From Methanoculleus sp. (GTDB lineage Archaea > Halobacteriota > Methanomicrobia > Methanomicrobiales > Methanoculleaceae): 12,218 bases of DNA. Below, in pieces: positions 7,007 through 12,218 of this stretch (positions are counted from its first letter, which is position 1; the number at the start of each line of letters is the position of its first letter). The notes beneath the pieces are model-generated. The model did not search any database and had not been told where the DNA came from. It was given only the letters and a program-made list of their open reading frames with translations. The stretch covers positions 1-12,218 of the forward strand of contig JALNXI010000029.1 in the NCBI GenBank assembly GCA_023230425.1. Reading direction: 5' to 3'. The translations under genes and the position numbers were made by a program.

Positions 7007-7842
7007 GTTGCACTTTTCCCGGTCGCCGTGGTGTCTGTGAGGAGTTCCGCCACAATACCGGGCACCTCACTGACGTTCCGGATCACCCGGTCGGCGCTTG
7101 CGTAGAGTATATCGGGTTTCCGATCGGACTGCTGTTCGGTGAGCACGGCGAGATCCGCCTTCCGGAAGGCGTGGAGATCGTTGATGGCATCCCCGACCAT
7201 AACAACCTTATCATACTGCTCTTTGAGGTCTTCCACGATTCGGGCCTTCATCGAAGGCGTGGCAACGCCATAGACCCGCTCCCGGGGAATGCCGAGGTAG
7301 TCGCCCATCCGTTCGAGTTTGGTGACGCGGTCACCGGACGCAATGTATGCGGGGACGCCCATCCGGTGCAGTTCGCTGATGGCCTCTCTCGCACCGTCAA
7401 ACGGCCTCCCGCCGGTCGTCACCGCGAACTCGATCCCGGGGATATCCATGTTCAGGATCACGCCGCTGTTCATGGTGACGATCGACTCTCTCTTGCAGCA
7501 GCTCCAGACCTGCCTGATACAGGCCTGCATATCACCAACGCGGGCATTTCCGTCGGCATAGAGGATATCCGCGACCGCCTCGGCAGGGATGACCCGCCGG
7601 GAACAGGCCACTCCAAAGCCGACCGACCGTTCGAGGAAGAACGCCGAGAGGAGCTGGTCGGGAGGCGCCTCGATGACGTCACGGGAGTGGAGGTGGAGGA
7701 CGACAAGCACTCTCGCCTCGGCCCCGAAGGTGATGGTCGTGGTCTCGACCTCGGTCAGTATCTCATCCTTAAGGATATCCCGTGCTACACGGTAAGTCCG
7801 GAGAAGTGTGCCCGCACTATCAAAAACAACGGCTACCGACAT
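7000..7842 (-). CDS. HAD-superfamily hydrolase resembling a soluble P-type ATPase phosphorylation domain
   Basis: A 280-residue soluble protein. HAD motif I is VFDSAGTLL with presumed nucleophile D8. The usual acid two residues later is Ala (A10), as in phosphonatase-type DxAGT motifs. Motif II is YIASGD (S169), motif III probably K199 in SMKARIVEDL, and motif IV VMVGDAINDLHAF (D218, D222). The C-terminal half follows the order of the P-type ATPase P-domain, as in free-standing archaeal relatives such as MJ0968, without transport helices. Residues 30-120 form an insert or cap with C80, C108 and adjacent C115-C116. The substrate is unknown. The gene is 47 nt upstream of atwA on the same strand and divergent from the isomerase gene, so it may be co-transcribed with the MCR-activation genes. 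ATG at 7842 is the first start in frame after the divergent spacer. Confidence 0.85.
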   Translation of the reverse strand: MSVAVVFDSAGTLLRTYRVARDILKDEILTEVETTTITFGAEARVLVVLHLHSRDVIEAPPDQLLSAFFLERSVGFGVACSRRVIPAEAVADILYADGNARVGDMQACIRQVWSCCKRESIVTMNSGVILNMDIPGIEFAVTTGGRPFDGAREAISELHRMGVPAYIASGDRVTKLERMGDYLGIPRERVYGVATPSMKARIVEDLKEQYDKVVMVGDAINDLHAFRKADLAVLTEQQSDRKPDILYASADRVIRNVSEVPGIVAELLTDTTATGKSATI

Positions 7843-7895
7843 GTATTCTCACATCAATAAGTCTATGTGGTCTCTGGTCATCTGAATGAACTACT
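7843..7895. promoter_or_regulatory. Divergent intergenic region, presumed back-to-back promoters
   Basis: Fifty-three bases separate the HAD gene (minus) from the ribose-1,5-bisphosphate isomerase gene (plus). The spacer is clearly richer in A+T than the flanking genes. An AATAAG-like stretch lies near 7855-7862. No strong Shine-Dalgarno sequence precedes either ATG, so short-leader or leaderless transcripts are possible. No convincing operator palindrome was seen. Confidence 0.4.
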
Positions 7896-8825
7896 ATGTT
7901 ACTGAGTGAGACGGCAGCAAGCATAAAGAATATGGAGATCCGGGGCGCCGGCAGGATCGCCCGGGCGGCGGTGGAGGCGCTGGCCGATTACGCCCGAAAT
8001 CTGGACGTTGACGACCCCGAGACGTTCAAGCGGGAGATGCAGAGGGCGGCCGATACCCTCACCAGGACCCGCCCGACCGCCGTCTCGCTCCCGAACGCGG
8101 TGAGAAGCGTGATGCGGGCCCTGGACTCCTTTGAGTCCGTAGAAGCTGCACGGGACGCGGTCCTTGCGCGGGCGGCGGAGTTCGTCGACCACTCGGAGCA
8201 CGCGGTCGAGCGGATAGCGGAGATCGGGGCACGCCACATATCCGACGGCGACGTCCTCCTGACCCACTGCAACTCCGAGGCGGCGCTCGGGTGCATCCTC
8301 GAGGCACACCGGCAGGGGAAGGAGATCGAGGTCTATGCGACGGAAGTTCGACCCCGGGGCCAGGGGCTCATCACCATCCGGACACTGAACGATGCCGGGA
8401 TCCGCACAAACTATATCATCGACTCGGCGGTCCGCTATTTCATCAACGACGTCGACCTCGTTATCGTCGGTGCCGACGCCATCGCGGTGAACGGTGCGGT
8501 GGTCAACAAGATCGGGACCGCCCAGATCGCTCATGCCGCAAACGAGGCGAGAACGAACGTCATCGTTGCGGCGGAGACCTACAAGTTTGCGCCCCGGACG
8601 ATCCTCGGGGAGTTGATCGAGATCGAGGAGCGGGACCCCTACGAGGTGCTGCCCCGGGAGGAGGCGGAGAGGCTCCCCTTCGTGCGGGTCAGGAACCCGG
8701 CGTTCGACGTGACGCCCGCGGAGTACATCGACCTGATCGTCACCGAGCAGGGGGCGATCCCGCCGGGGCTCGCGTATACGGTCATCAGGGACTACCTGGG
8801 CTGGAGGATCGAGGAGTTGCGGTAG
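7896..8825 (+). CDS. Ribose-1,5-bisphosphate isomerase (archaeal, eIF2B-alpha-like fold)
   Basis: A 309-residue enzyme that converts ribose 1,5-bisphosphate to ribulose 1,5-bisphosphate in the archaeal AMP/nucleoside salvage route, upstream of type III RuBisCO. The family is shared with eIF2B subunits and methylthioribose-1-phosphate isomerase. The archaeal opening KNMEIRGAGRIARAA (11-25) separates it from those two. Catalytic residues are visible: Cys125 in THCNSEAALGC and Asp194 in VGADAIAVNG. They keep exactly the spacing of Cys133 and Asp202 described for the Thermococcus enzyme (both offset by 8). The C-terminal TEQGAIPPG motif is also typical. It is soluble and cytoplasmic. It stands alone on the plus strand; AMP phosphorylase and RuBisCO are not in the window. 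No clear Shine-Dalgarno site precedes the ATG at 7896, so the true start could be slightly downstream, though the N-terminus matches the family. Confidence 0.93.
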   Translation: MLLSETAASIKNMEIRGAGRIARAAVEALADYARNLDVDDPETFKREMQRAADTLTRTRPTAVSLPNAVRSVMRALDSFESVEAARDAVLARAAEFVDHSEHAVERIAEIGARHISDGDVLLTHCNSEAALGCILEAHRQGKEIEVYATEVRPRGQGLITIRTLNDAGIRTNYIIDSAVRYFINDVDLVIVGADAIAVNGAVVNKIGTAQIAHAANEARTNVIVAAETYKFAPRTILGELIEIEERDPYEVLPREEAERLPFVRVRNPAFDVTPAEYIDLIVTEQGAIPPGLAYTVIRDYLGWRIEELR

Positions 8826-9040
8826 GTTGTGCCCCTGACTCTCTCAAAGGCACGCCCTGACAGGGAAGACCGGGGTGACCGGGAGGATGAACGGTATGCC
8901 GGTGCCGATTTCCGCCCGGCAAACAGCATCGCTATCGCCGCGAAGGGCAGGGCCGGAAGGAAGAGCAGCACCTCCGGGTAGGGCACCCCGAAAAGGGCGT
9001 CCCAAAAGAATCTTTCCTTGAAGGTACCGGTCATACTCAT
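8792..9040 (-). CDS. Possible small one-span membrane protein
   Basis: A reading frame of 82 codons, not recognised. Residues 22-41 (PEVLLFLPALPFAAIAMLFA) form one clear hydrophobic segment preceded by an aromatic stretch (FFWDALFGVPYP) and followed by GRK, a plausible membrane anchor with a positive-inside stop. The tail after about residue 45 is Ser/Arg-rich and looks less like selected protein, so the true end may be earlier, perhaps altered by a frameshift. It begins 27 nt after the stop of the membrane-anchored regulator gene on the same strand, and its last 34 nt overlap the 3' end of the isomerase gene on the other strand. A second in-frame ATG at 9034 is an alternative start. This could also be a chance frame in GC-rich DNA. 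Confidence 0.42.
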   Translation of the reverse strand: MSMTGTFKERFFWDALFGVPYPEVLLFLPALPFAAIAMLFAGRKSAPAYRSSSRSPRSSLSGRAFERVRGTTYRNSSILQPR

Positions 9041-9067
9041 CTCTTTAGAACAATGCCGCCCCGGCGT

Positions 9068-9883
9068 CTACCAGGGGGCGGAGTCTGCACGGCTCCCTGC
9101 GCTTGCTCCGCTCCAAGACCATGGAGTTACTCCGCCGGCTGCTGCATCTTCCAGAATCCCGAAGACCGCCAGCGCCTCATCCGTGAGTGCATAGCGCACT
9201 GTCCGACCGTCGCGATCCGATTCGATGAGGCCGTCGGCAGCGAGCCTCTGCAGGTGCCAGGCGGCTGCGGAACGGGAGATCCCGGTATCGTCGGCTATCT
9301 CTGACTGCGTGATGCTGGGGTCGTCAAGCAGCAGGGTGAGGATCTGCTGGCGGGTTCCGTTCCTGAGGTGGCAGCAGACGATCCTTCCGGTCGCATCGTA
9401 GCCGCTTCTGAAGTAGGCCGCCCTGCCATCCTGGCAGATGACGCTGACGAGGCCGGCCTCCCGGAGGCGGGAGAGGTGATAGCCGGTCGTCCCGCGGTTG
9501 ATCCCCGTGGCACGGGCGATCTCCACGGGCGTGATCCCGGGGTGGTCCCGGATGCAGGCGTAGATCCGGGACCGTTTCTTGTTGTCCAGGGGGCAACGTG
9601 AGGCCCGGTAGCCGAGGTAGGCTGTGACGCCGGTAGAATAGACAAGTTCGACGGGCATCGCGAGGAGCGGGCAGTGGATGAGGAGGATGATAGTGAGCAA
9701 CTCCAGCGGCGGGTAGGACCAGAGCGGCACGAATCGCTCGTCGTCGATGTAGGTCACATCGGTCGGCAACTCGGGAGGACCCGGTTCGACGATGATCTTT
9801 GCCGCCGCTGGGCTCCAGAGAAAGAGCAGGGCCAAGGCCAGAAAGAAGAATACGGGAATCTTCCCATGCAATTCAACCCGCAT
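9068..9883 (-). CDS. Membrane-anchored transcriptional regulator with two winged-helix domains
   Basis: A 271-residue protein. Residues 9-27 form a signal-anchor-like helix (VFFFLALALLFLWSPAAA), residues 28-60 a Pro/Asp/Glu-rich loop probably outside the cell, and residues 61-93 a second hydrophobic stretch. Two winged-helix DNA-binding domains follow on the cytoplasmic side: about 100-158 (ITPVEIARATGINRGTTGYH, then LSRLREAGLV) and about 175-245 (ITQSEIADDTGISRSAAAWH, then LQRLAADGLIE). Tandem wHTH regulators tethered to the membrane are common in Methanomicrobia. Their signals are mostly unknown. Cysteines C154, C169 and C170 lie around and just after the first wing. The gene follows a secreted-protein gene by 21 nt and has GGAG upstream of ATG 9883, so the two probably share a transcript. 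Targets may include its own operon, by inference. Confidence 0.82.
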   Translation of the reverse strand: MRVELHGKIPVFFFLALALLFLWSPAAAKIIVEPGPPELPTDVTYIDDERFVPLWSYPPLELLTIILLIHCPLLAMPVELVYSTGVTAYLGYRASRCPLDNKKRSRIYACIRDHPGITPVEIARATGINRGTTGYHLSRLREAGLVSVICQDGRAAYFRSGYDATGRIVCCHLRNGTRQQILTLLLDDPSITQSEIADDTGISRSAAAWHLQRLAADGLIESDRDGRTVRYALTDEALAVFGILEDAAAGGVTPWSWSGASAGSRADSAPW

Positions 9884-9904
9884 CAGTGATGGACTCCTTC
9901 TGAA

Positions 9905-10381
9905 CTAATACCCCACATTCAGCGTATACTCCGTTCCCTCCTGGGGAACGTCTTCACCGAAGATAAGGAACTTCCACGTGCCCGACGGCAGGGAAGAGGA
10001 CTGGGAGAGGGTAAGGGTAATCTTCTCGTCCATCCTTCCGTCGGCACCGTCACGGTACGGGCCGAGCACGGTGCTGCCCGGCGGGGTTATGGCCAAGGTA
10101 AGCGAATCGGTTCCGGAATACTGGTGCCCGCTCCAGTCGAGGTAGATCTTCAGGGTCTTCACGCCCGACGGCACCGACTTCTCGATGGTCTGATACTCGC
10201 CCGGGTGTATCGTGTTGCCGATCGACCGAAGGATCTCAACGCCGTCGCCCACGCCGGGCATCACCGTGATCCCGGTGGTGCAGGACTGGGCCAGAGCGCC
10301 GGGGACGAGGAGGAGGCCGATGAGCAGGACGACAACAAGTATTCTTTCTGCAGCGTGCGCACTGCGCTCCGCGATGCTCAT
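9905..10381 (-). CDS. Secreted beta-sandwich protein (PPC-like), unknown function
   Basis: A 158-residue protein with a signal peptide: charged N-region to R13, hydrophobic ILVVVLLIGLLLVPGALA (14-31) and likely cleavage after ALA. The single cysteine (C34) lies just after the predicted site, but the preceding residues (AQS) do not form a classical lipobox. The mature part is strand-rich (TLKIYLDWSGHQYSG, LTLAITPPGSTVLG, GTWKFLIFGED, YTLNVGY), in the order seen in pre-peptidase C-terminal/convertase P-like beta-sandwiches, which often bind other proteins or carbohydrate. The start is placed at ATG 10381 and not the in-frame ATG at 10432, because GGTGAT precedes it and the longer form would add a polar 17-residue stretch before the signal peptide. 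It is first gene of a probable operon with the membrane-anchored regulator. Confidence 0.68.
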   Translation of the reverse strand: MSIAERSAHAAERILVVVLLIGLLLVPGALAQSCTTGITVMPGVGDGVEILRSIGNTIHPGEYQTIEKSVPSGVKTLKIYLDWSGHQYSGTDSLTLAITPPGSTVLGPYRDGADGRMDEKITLTLSQSSSLPSGTWKFLIFGEDVPQEGTEYTLNVGY

Positions 10382-10384
10382 GAT

Positions 10385-10390
10385 ATCACC
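10385..10390 (-). promoter_or_regulatory. Ribosome binding site that favours the downstream start
   Basis: GGTGAT, complementary to the 3' end of archaeal 16S rRNA, lies 3 nt before ATG 10381. It supports the start that places the signal peptide at the N-terminus. Confidence 0.45.
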
Positions 10391-10412
10391 ATGCACTACG
10401 TCCGAACCCCTG

Positions 10413-10425
10413 ACCTTAAACTTTC
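10413..10425 (-). promoter_or_regulatory. Weak candidate BRE/TATA element for the secreted-protein operon
   Basis: GAAAGTTTAAGGT on the minus strand resembles a purine-rich BRE followed by a TATA-like core. Initiation about 25 nt downstream would give a leader of about 10 nt containing the GGTGAT site. It is based on position and base composition only. Confidence 0.28.
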
Positions 10426-10620
10426 TGTGCATCGCGTTGAATTGTCATCGGGGAGTTTGGACCGTCGATCTCATCAAATCAGGTATGGATCCCCACGTTG
10501 CGGATAGAAAGGATGATCTCCAGTGGAAATTGACCATAGTCTCCATTCTACGAGCCGGCGTGATTCCACGGACAGATAGCCAGACAAACTCGCAGGAATT
10601 TCAAAACCCGCCAGTGTTCC

Positions 10621-10682
10621 GGGCGCCCTTGAGTAGTCCGACCGCCGGCGGGAGGATTGTGCGCGCCGGCGGCGGCCGCCGG
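10621..10682. repeat. Cluster of three GC-rich palindromes
   Basis: Within 62 bases there are three perfect palindromic words: GGGCGCCC (10621-10628), CCGCCGGCGG (10642-10651) and an odd-centred CCGGCGGC-G-GCCGCCGG (10666-10682). They lie 50-115 bases downstream of the permease stop on that gene's strand and are followed on the same strand by TTTT (10603-10606). They could form hairpins in a transcript ending there, which would fit a processing or termination region. High local GC alone makes such words more likely by chance. Confidence 0.35.
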
Positions 10683-10734
10683 GGAGGGTATGCGCCGGGG
10701 AGGCTGCGCCCGACGCATCGCCAAAAGCCGGGTG

Positions 10735-11712
10735 TCACCGGAGGTCAAGCCTGAGGAATTTGGCATAGGCAAAGCCGAGGAAGAGGACCGGAACGAGGAG
10801 GAGGGCGACGATACTGGTCCAGAGGTAACTGAGGATCTCACCGGGATCCGGCTCCGCATCGAACGAGTACGCATCCCGATCACCGTCGGCGGGACCACGC
10901 ATGAGCAGGTAGAGGTGAGGTTTGGTGATTGCCCGCATGGCTTCGTCGTAGTTCCACTCCGGCGAGAAGAGGTTTGCTGCCTGGACGATACTCTCCCGCA
11001 GGTCGTGATGACGCTGGGACTCCTCCTTGTAGGCATACCAGATATCCATATCTTTCTCGTCAATGATCTGCGGCGCTCCCGGGGTCTCGCCGACAACCAG
11101 ATCGGCGACGACCGTGCCGGCGGTCGGCACGGCGAGCGAGAGGAGGAAGAAGGCGGCGAGCGCAAAGAGGAGCGCTTCTCCGCTCCGGCGGGAGACCGCC
11201 GACATCGCGAGACCGATCCCGAAGCACCCAAAGAGGTAGAGGAACGAGACCGCACCGAAGATGAGGATCAGCCAGAACTCCAGGAGGCGCGGCAGGTGGC
11301 CGGTCAGAAGGAGGAGACCGAGGGTGATCGCGAGGGAGAGGCCGGTCGCAAGCGCCAGCGTCATCGCCCCGCCGAGGACCTTGCCGGTGATGATCTCGTC
11401 CCGGAAGACCGGCCGGGCGAGGAGCACCTTCAAGGAGCCTTCCTCCCGCTCCCCGGAGATGAGGTCGAAGCCTGCGGCGATCCCGAGCACCGCACCGAAT
11501 GTCGAGACGGTCGTCCCCATCCGCTGGAAGACGTCGAGGATCGTCGGCGGGATGCCCAGGAAGGAGGAGCCTGAGGTGTAACTCCAGATGCCCTGCACCG
11601 CCCCGACGCACGCGACGATGAGGTAGATCCCGAAGATGAGGAGGAATTTTTTGCCCCGCAGGGTATCGGCGAACTCCTTCTCGGCGATGGTGATGACGCG
11701 TTCGAATTCCAT
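10735..11712 (-). CDS. ABC-2-type transporter permease (NosY-like)
   Basis: A 325-residue integral membrane protein. Hydrophobic segments lie at about 23-43, 72-86, 113-136, 144-172, 179-208 and 292-317, the six-span layout of ABC-2 permeases. The cytoplasmic loop after helix 2 carries the family signature SGEREEGSLKVLLARPVFRD (86-105) followed by the ITGKVLGG segment that leads into helix 3. A large loop of about 80 residues between the last two helices (209-291) is charged and probably outside the cell. The N-terminal EKEFADTLRGKKF amphipathic stretch is also typical. The substrate is unknown; family members export drugs, lipids or support copper-enzyme maturation. The matching ATPase gene is not in the window. 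A strong GAGGAGGAG precedes ATG 11712, overlapping the end of the upstream PepSY-like gene, so the two are cotranslated. Confidence 0.9.
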   Translation of the reverse strand: MEFERVITIAEKEFADTLRGKKFLLIFGIYLIVACVGAVQGIWSYTSGSSFLGIPPTILDVFQRMGTTVSTFGAVLGIAAGFDLISGEREEGSLKVLLARPVFRDEIITGKVLGGAMTLALATGLSLAITLGLLLLTGHLPRLLEFWLILIFGAVSFLYLFGCFGIGLAMSAVSRRSGEALLFALAAFFLLSLAVPTAGTVVADLVVGETPGAPQIIDEKDMDIWYAYKEESQRHHDLRESIVQAANLFSPEWNYDEAMRAITKPHLYLLMRGPADGDRDAYSFDAEPDPGEILSYLWTSIVALLLVPVLFLGFAYAKFLRLDLR

Positions 11713-11714
11713 AT

Positions 11715-11723
11715 CTCCTCCTC
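11715..11723 (-). promoter_or_regulatory. Strong ribosome binding site of the permease gene
   Basis: GAGGAGGAG ends 2 nt before ATG 11712 and starts inside the stop codon of the upstream gene. It is the best Shine-Dalgarno match in the window and ties expression of the permease to its upstream neighbour. Confidence 0.65.
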
Positions 11724-12218
11724 AAGCGGTGTCGCGGCGGTAGTAGTTGCAGGAGAGGACCGTCCCGTTCCGAGCATCGACGAAGGCGATATCGGTTCTT
11801 GGGGAGTCCAGCGACCGGTAGTAGTCGTCATCGAACGGGAGCTGCCACGCGAGCGGGACCTCACCCGTAGTCGGAGCAAGGCAGTCGGCCCAGACGAGTG
11901 TCGCGGAGTGGAAGGCAAGGCCGGCGAGTTCCCCATACGTGTCCCGGAGGTACGCTCCGGCTCTCTCCTCAGCCTCCTCGGCGGTGACCGCGGGTTTGGT
12001 ATCGCCCGTACACCGCGCTGCATCGAGACTCCAGATCCGGTAGTAGTACCGAATCTCGCCGGTGACCGCATCGACGTCGATCGTGCAACCATCCCGGAAG
12101 CAGTGGACACCCCGGACGGAGCGGGGAAAGTTGACGGTATAATGCCCGGCCACCGTCTCACCGGTCCGCTCGATCGTGCGAGGACTGTAATACTTCCCGA
12201 CCGCGGCGGAAAGGCCGG
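11722..12218 (-). CDS. PepSY/YPEB-like repeat protein, 5' end beyond window
   Basis: The frame is open from the window edge to TGA at 11724-11722, giving 165 codons without a start that must be the true one. A GTG at 12153 is possible, but coding-like sequence (GLSAAVGKYYSPRTIERTGE) continues upstream, so the protein is treated as truncated. Two segments resemble each other: CTIDVDAVTGEIRYYYR and IAFVDARNGTVLSCNYY. Each fits the strand end of a PepSY/YPEB domain (VDAxTGxV followed by aromatics), and AVTAEEAEERAGAYLRDTYG fits the helix that opens the second unit. Such domains are usually extracytoplasmic and regulate or bind partner proteins. Five cysteines may form disulfides. A signal peptide or membrane anchor would be in the missing part. 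It lies directly before an ABC-2 permease gene and probably acts with that transporter. Confidence 0.55.
   Translation of the reverse strand, partial: GLSAAVGKYYSPRTIERTGETVAGHYTVNFPRSVRGVHCFRDGCTIDVDAVTGEIRYYYRIWSLDAARCTGDTKPAVTAEEAEERAGAYLRDTYGELAGLAFHSATLVWADCLAPTTGEVPLAWQLPFDDDYYRSLDSPRTDIAFVDARNGTVLSCNYYRRDTA

Larger units (their letters stand above)
10382..10734. other. Intergenic region without a convincing gene
   Basis: 353 bases between the permease stop and the secreted-protein start. The left part (about 10410-10620) is clearly more A/T-rich than the rest of the window and carries the presumed promoter. The right part (10621-10720) is very GC-rich with several palindromes. Short open frames cross it on both strands, but none has a recognisable product, a ribosome binding site or the codon bias of the neighbouring genes. 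A small RNA or an eroded mobile element could hide here. I see no tRNA cloverleaf and no transposase fragment that I can name. Confidence 0.6.

Noticed and set aside
5387..7105. Two plus-strand open frames (289 and 281 codons) opposite atwA
   Set aside because: Both are shadows of the twin ABC ATPase; composition is rich in His, Asp and Arg and no motif is recognisable.
7171..7860. Plus-strand open frame opposite the HAD gene
   Set aside because: The minus-strand frame carries all HAD motifs in order, so the opposite frame is a by-product.
7899..8534. Minus-strand open frame opposite the isomerase gene
   Set aside because: The plus-strand gene has intact catalytic residues and family length; the antisense frame has no recognisable domain.
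8840..8880. Hairpin CCCTG-A-CAGGG after the isomerase gene as terminator
   Set aside because: The stem is 5 bp with a one-base loop and no following T run.
10382..10432. Upstream ATG at 10432 as start of the secreted protein
   Set aside because: It would put 17 polar residues before the signal peptide and overlaps the candidate promoter. The GGTGAT site favours the ATG at 10381.
10621..10682. Factor-independent terminator
   Set aside because: Palindromes are present, but the only T run (TTTT, 10603-10606) is short and not directly after a stem, so a terminator is not claimed.
10548..11255. Minus-strand Ser/Arg-rich open frame overlapping the permease
   Set aside because: It is an out-of-frame reading of the permease gene; low-complexity composition and no start signal.
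10657..11574. Plus-strand open frame of 305 codons opposite the permease
   Set aside because: Extremely charged (Glu/Arg/Gly) product that mirrors hydrophobic codons of the permease on the other strand.

Overview
The window comes from a GC-rich methanogenic archaeon. Most of it is a block of methanogenesis-marker genes found only in organisms that carry methyl-coenzyme M reductase (MCR). Gene content, codon bias and the membrane-tethered winged-helix regulator fit the order Methanomicrobiales. A Methanoculleus-like genome is my best guess, but that is an impression from protein similarity and not a database result.

Left part (1-6952, all minus strand, read right to left). One tightly packed operon runs atwA (component A2, twin ABC ATPase), mmp3, mmp6, mmp5, mmp15, mmp17, mmp7, then the first 40 codons of a probable carboxymuconolactone-decarboxylase/AhpD-like gene cut by the window edge. 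Junctions are 4-nt overlaps, direct abutments or gaps of 2-10 nt, so translational coupling is likely. A2, Mmp3, Mmp7 and Mmp17, with McrC (not in this window), are known members of the ATP-dependent complex that reduces and activates the nickel cofactor F430 of MCR. Mmp5, Mmp6 and Mmp15 travel with them. Mmp15 is an ASKHA ATPase of the 2-hydroxyacyl-CoA dehydratase-activase type, so the operon encodes two different kinds of ATPase plus several cysteine-bearing proteins.

Middle (7000-8825). A HAD-superfamily protein resembling a free-standing P-type ATPase phosphorylation domain (minus) lies just upstream of atwA. It is divergent from a ribose-1,5-bisphosphate isomerase gene (plus) of the archaeal AMP/pentose-bisphosphate salvage route.

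Right part (8792-10381, minus). A likely three-gene cell-surface unit: a secreted beta-sandwich protein, a membrane-anchored regulator with two winged-helix domains, and a small one-span membrane protein whose 3' end overlaps the isomerase gene tail to tail.

Next comes a 353-base stretch without a convincing gene (10382-10734) that holds several GC-rich palindromes. At the right edge (10735-12218, minus) an ABC-2-type permease follows a 5'-truncated protein with PepSY/YPEB-like repeats. The matching ATPase is not in the window and is presumably upstream.

Nothing resembling a CRISPR array, tRNA, rRNA or intact insertion sequence was seen. The least explained points are the HAD protein next to the MCR-activation operon, the triple repeat in Mmp3, the zinc-ribbon insert in A2, the membrane regulator with its secreted neighbour, and the palindrome-rich gap.
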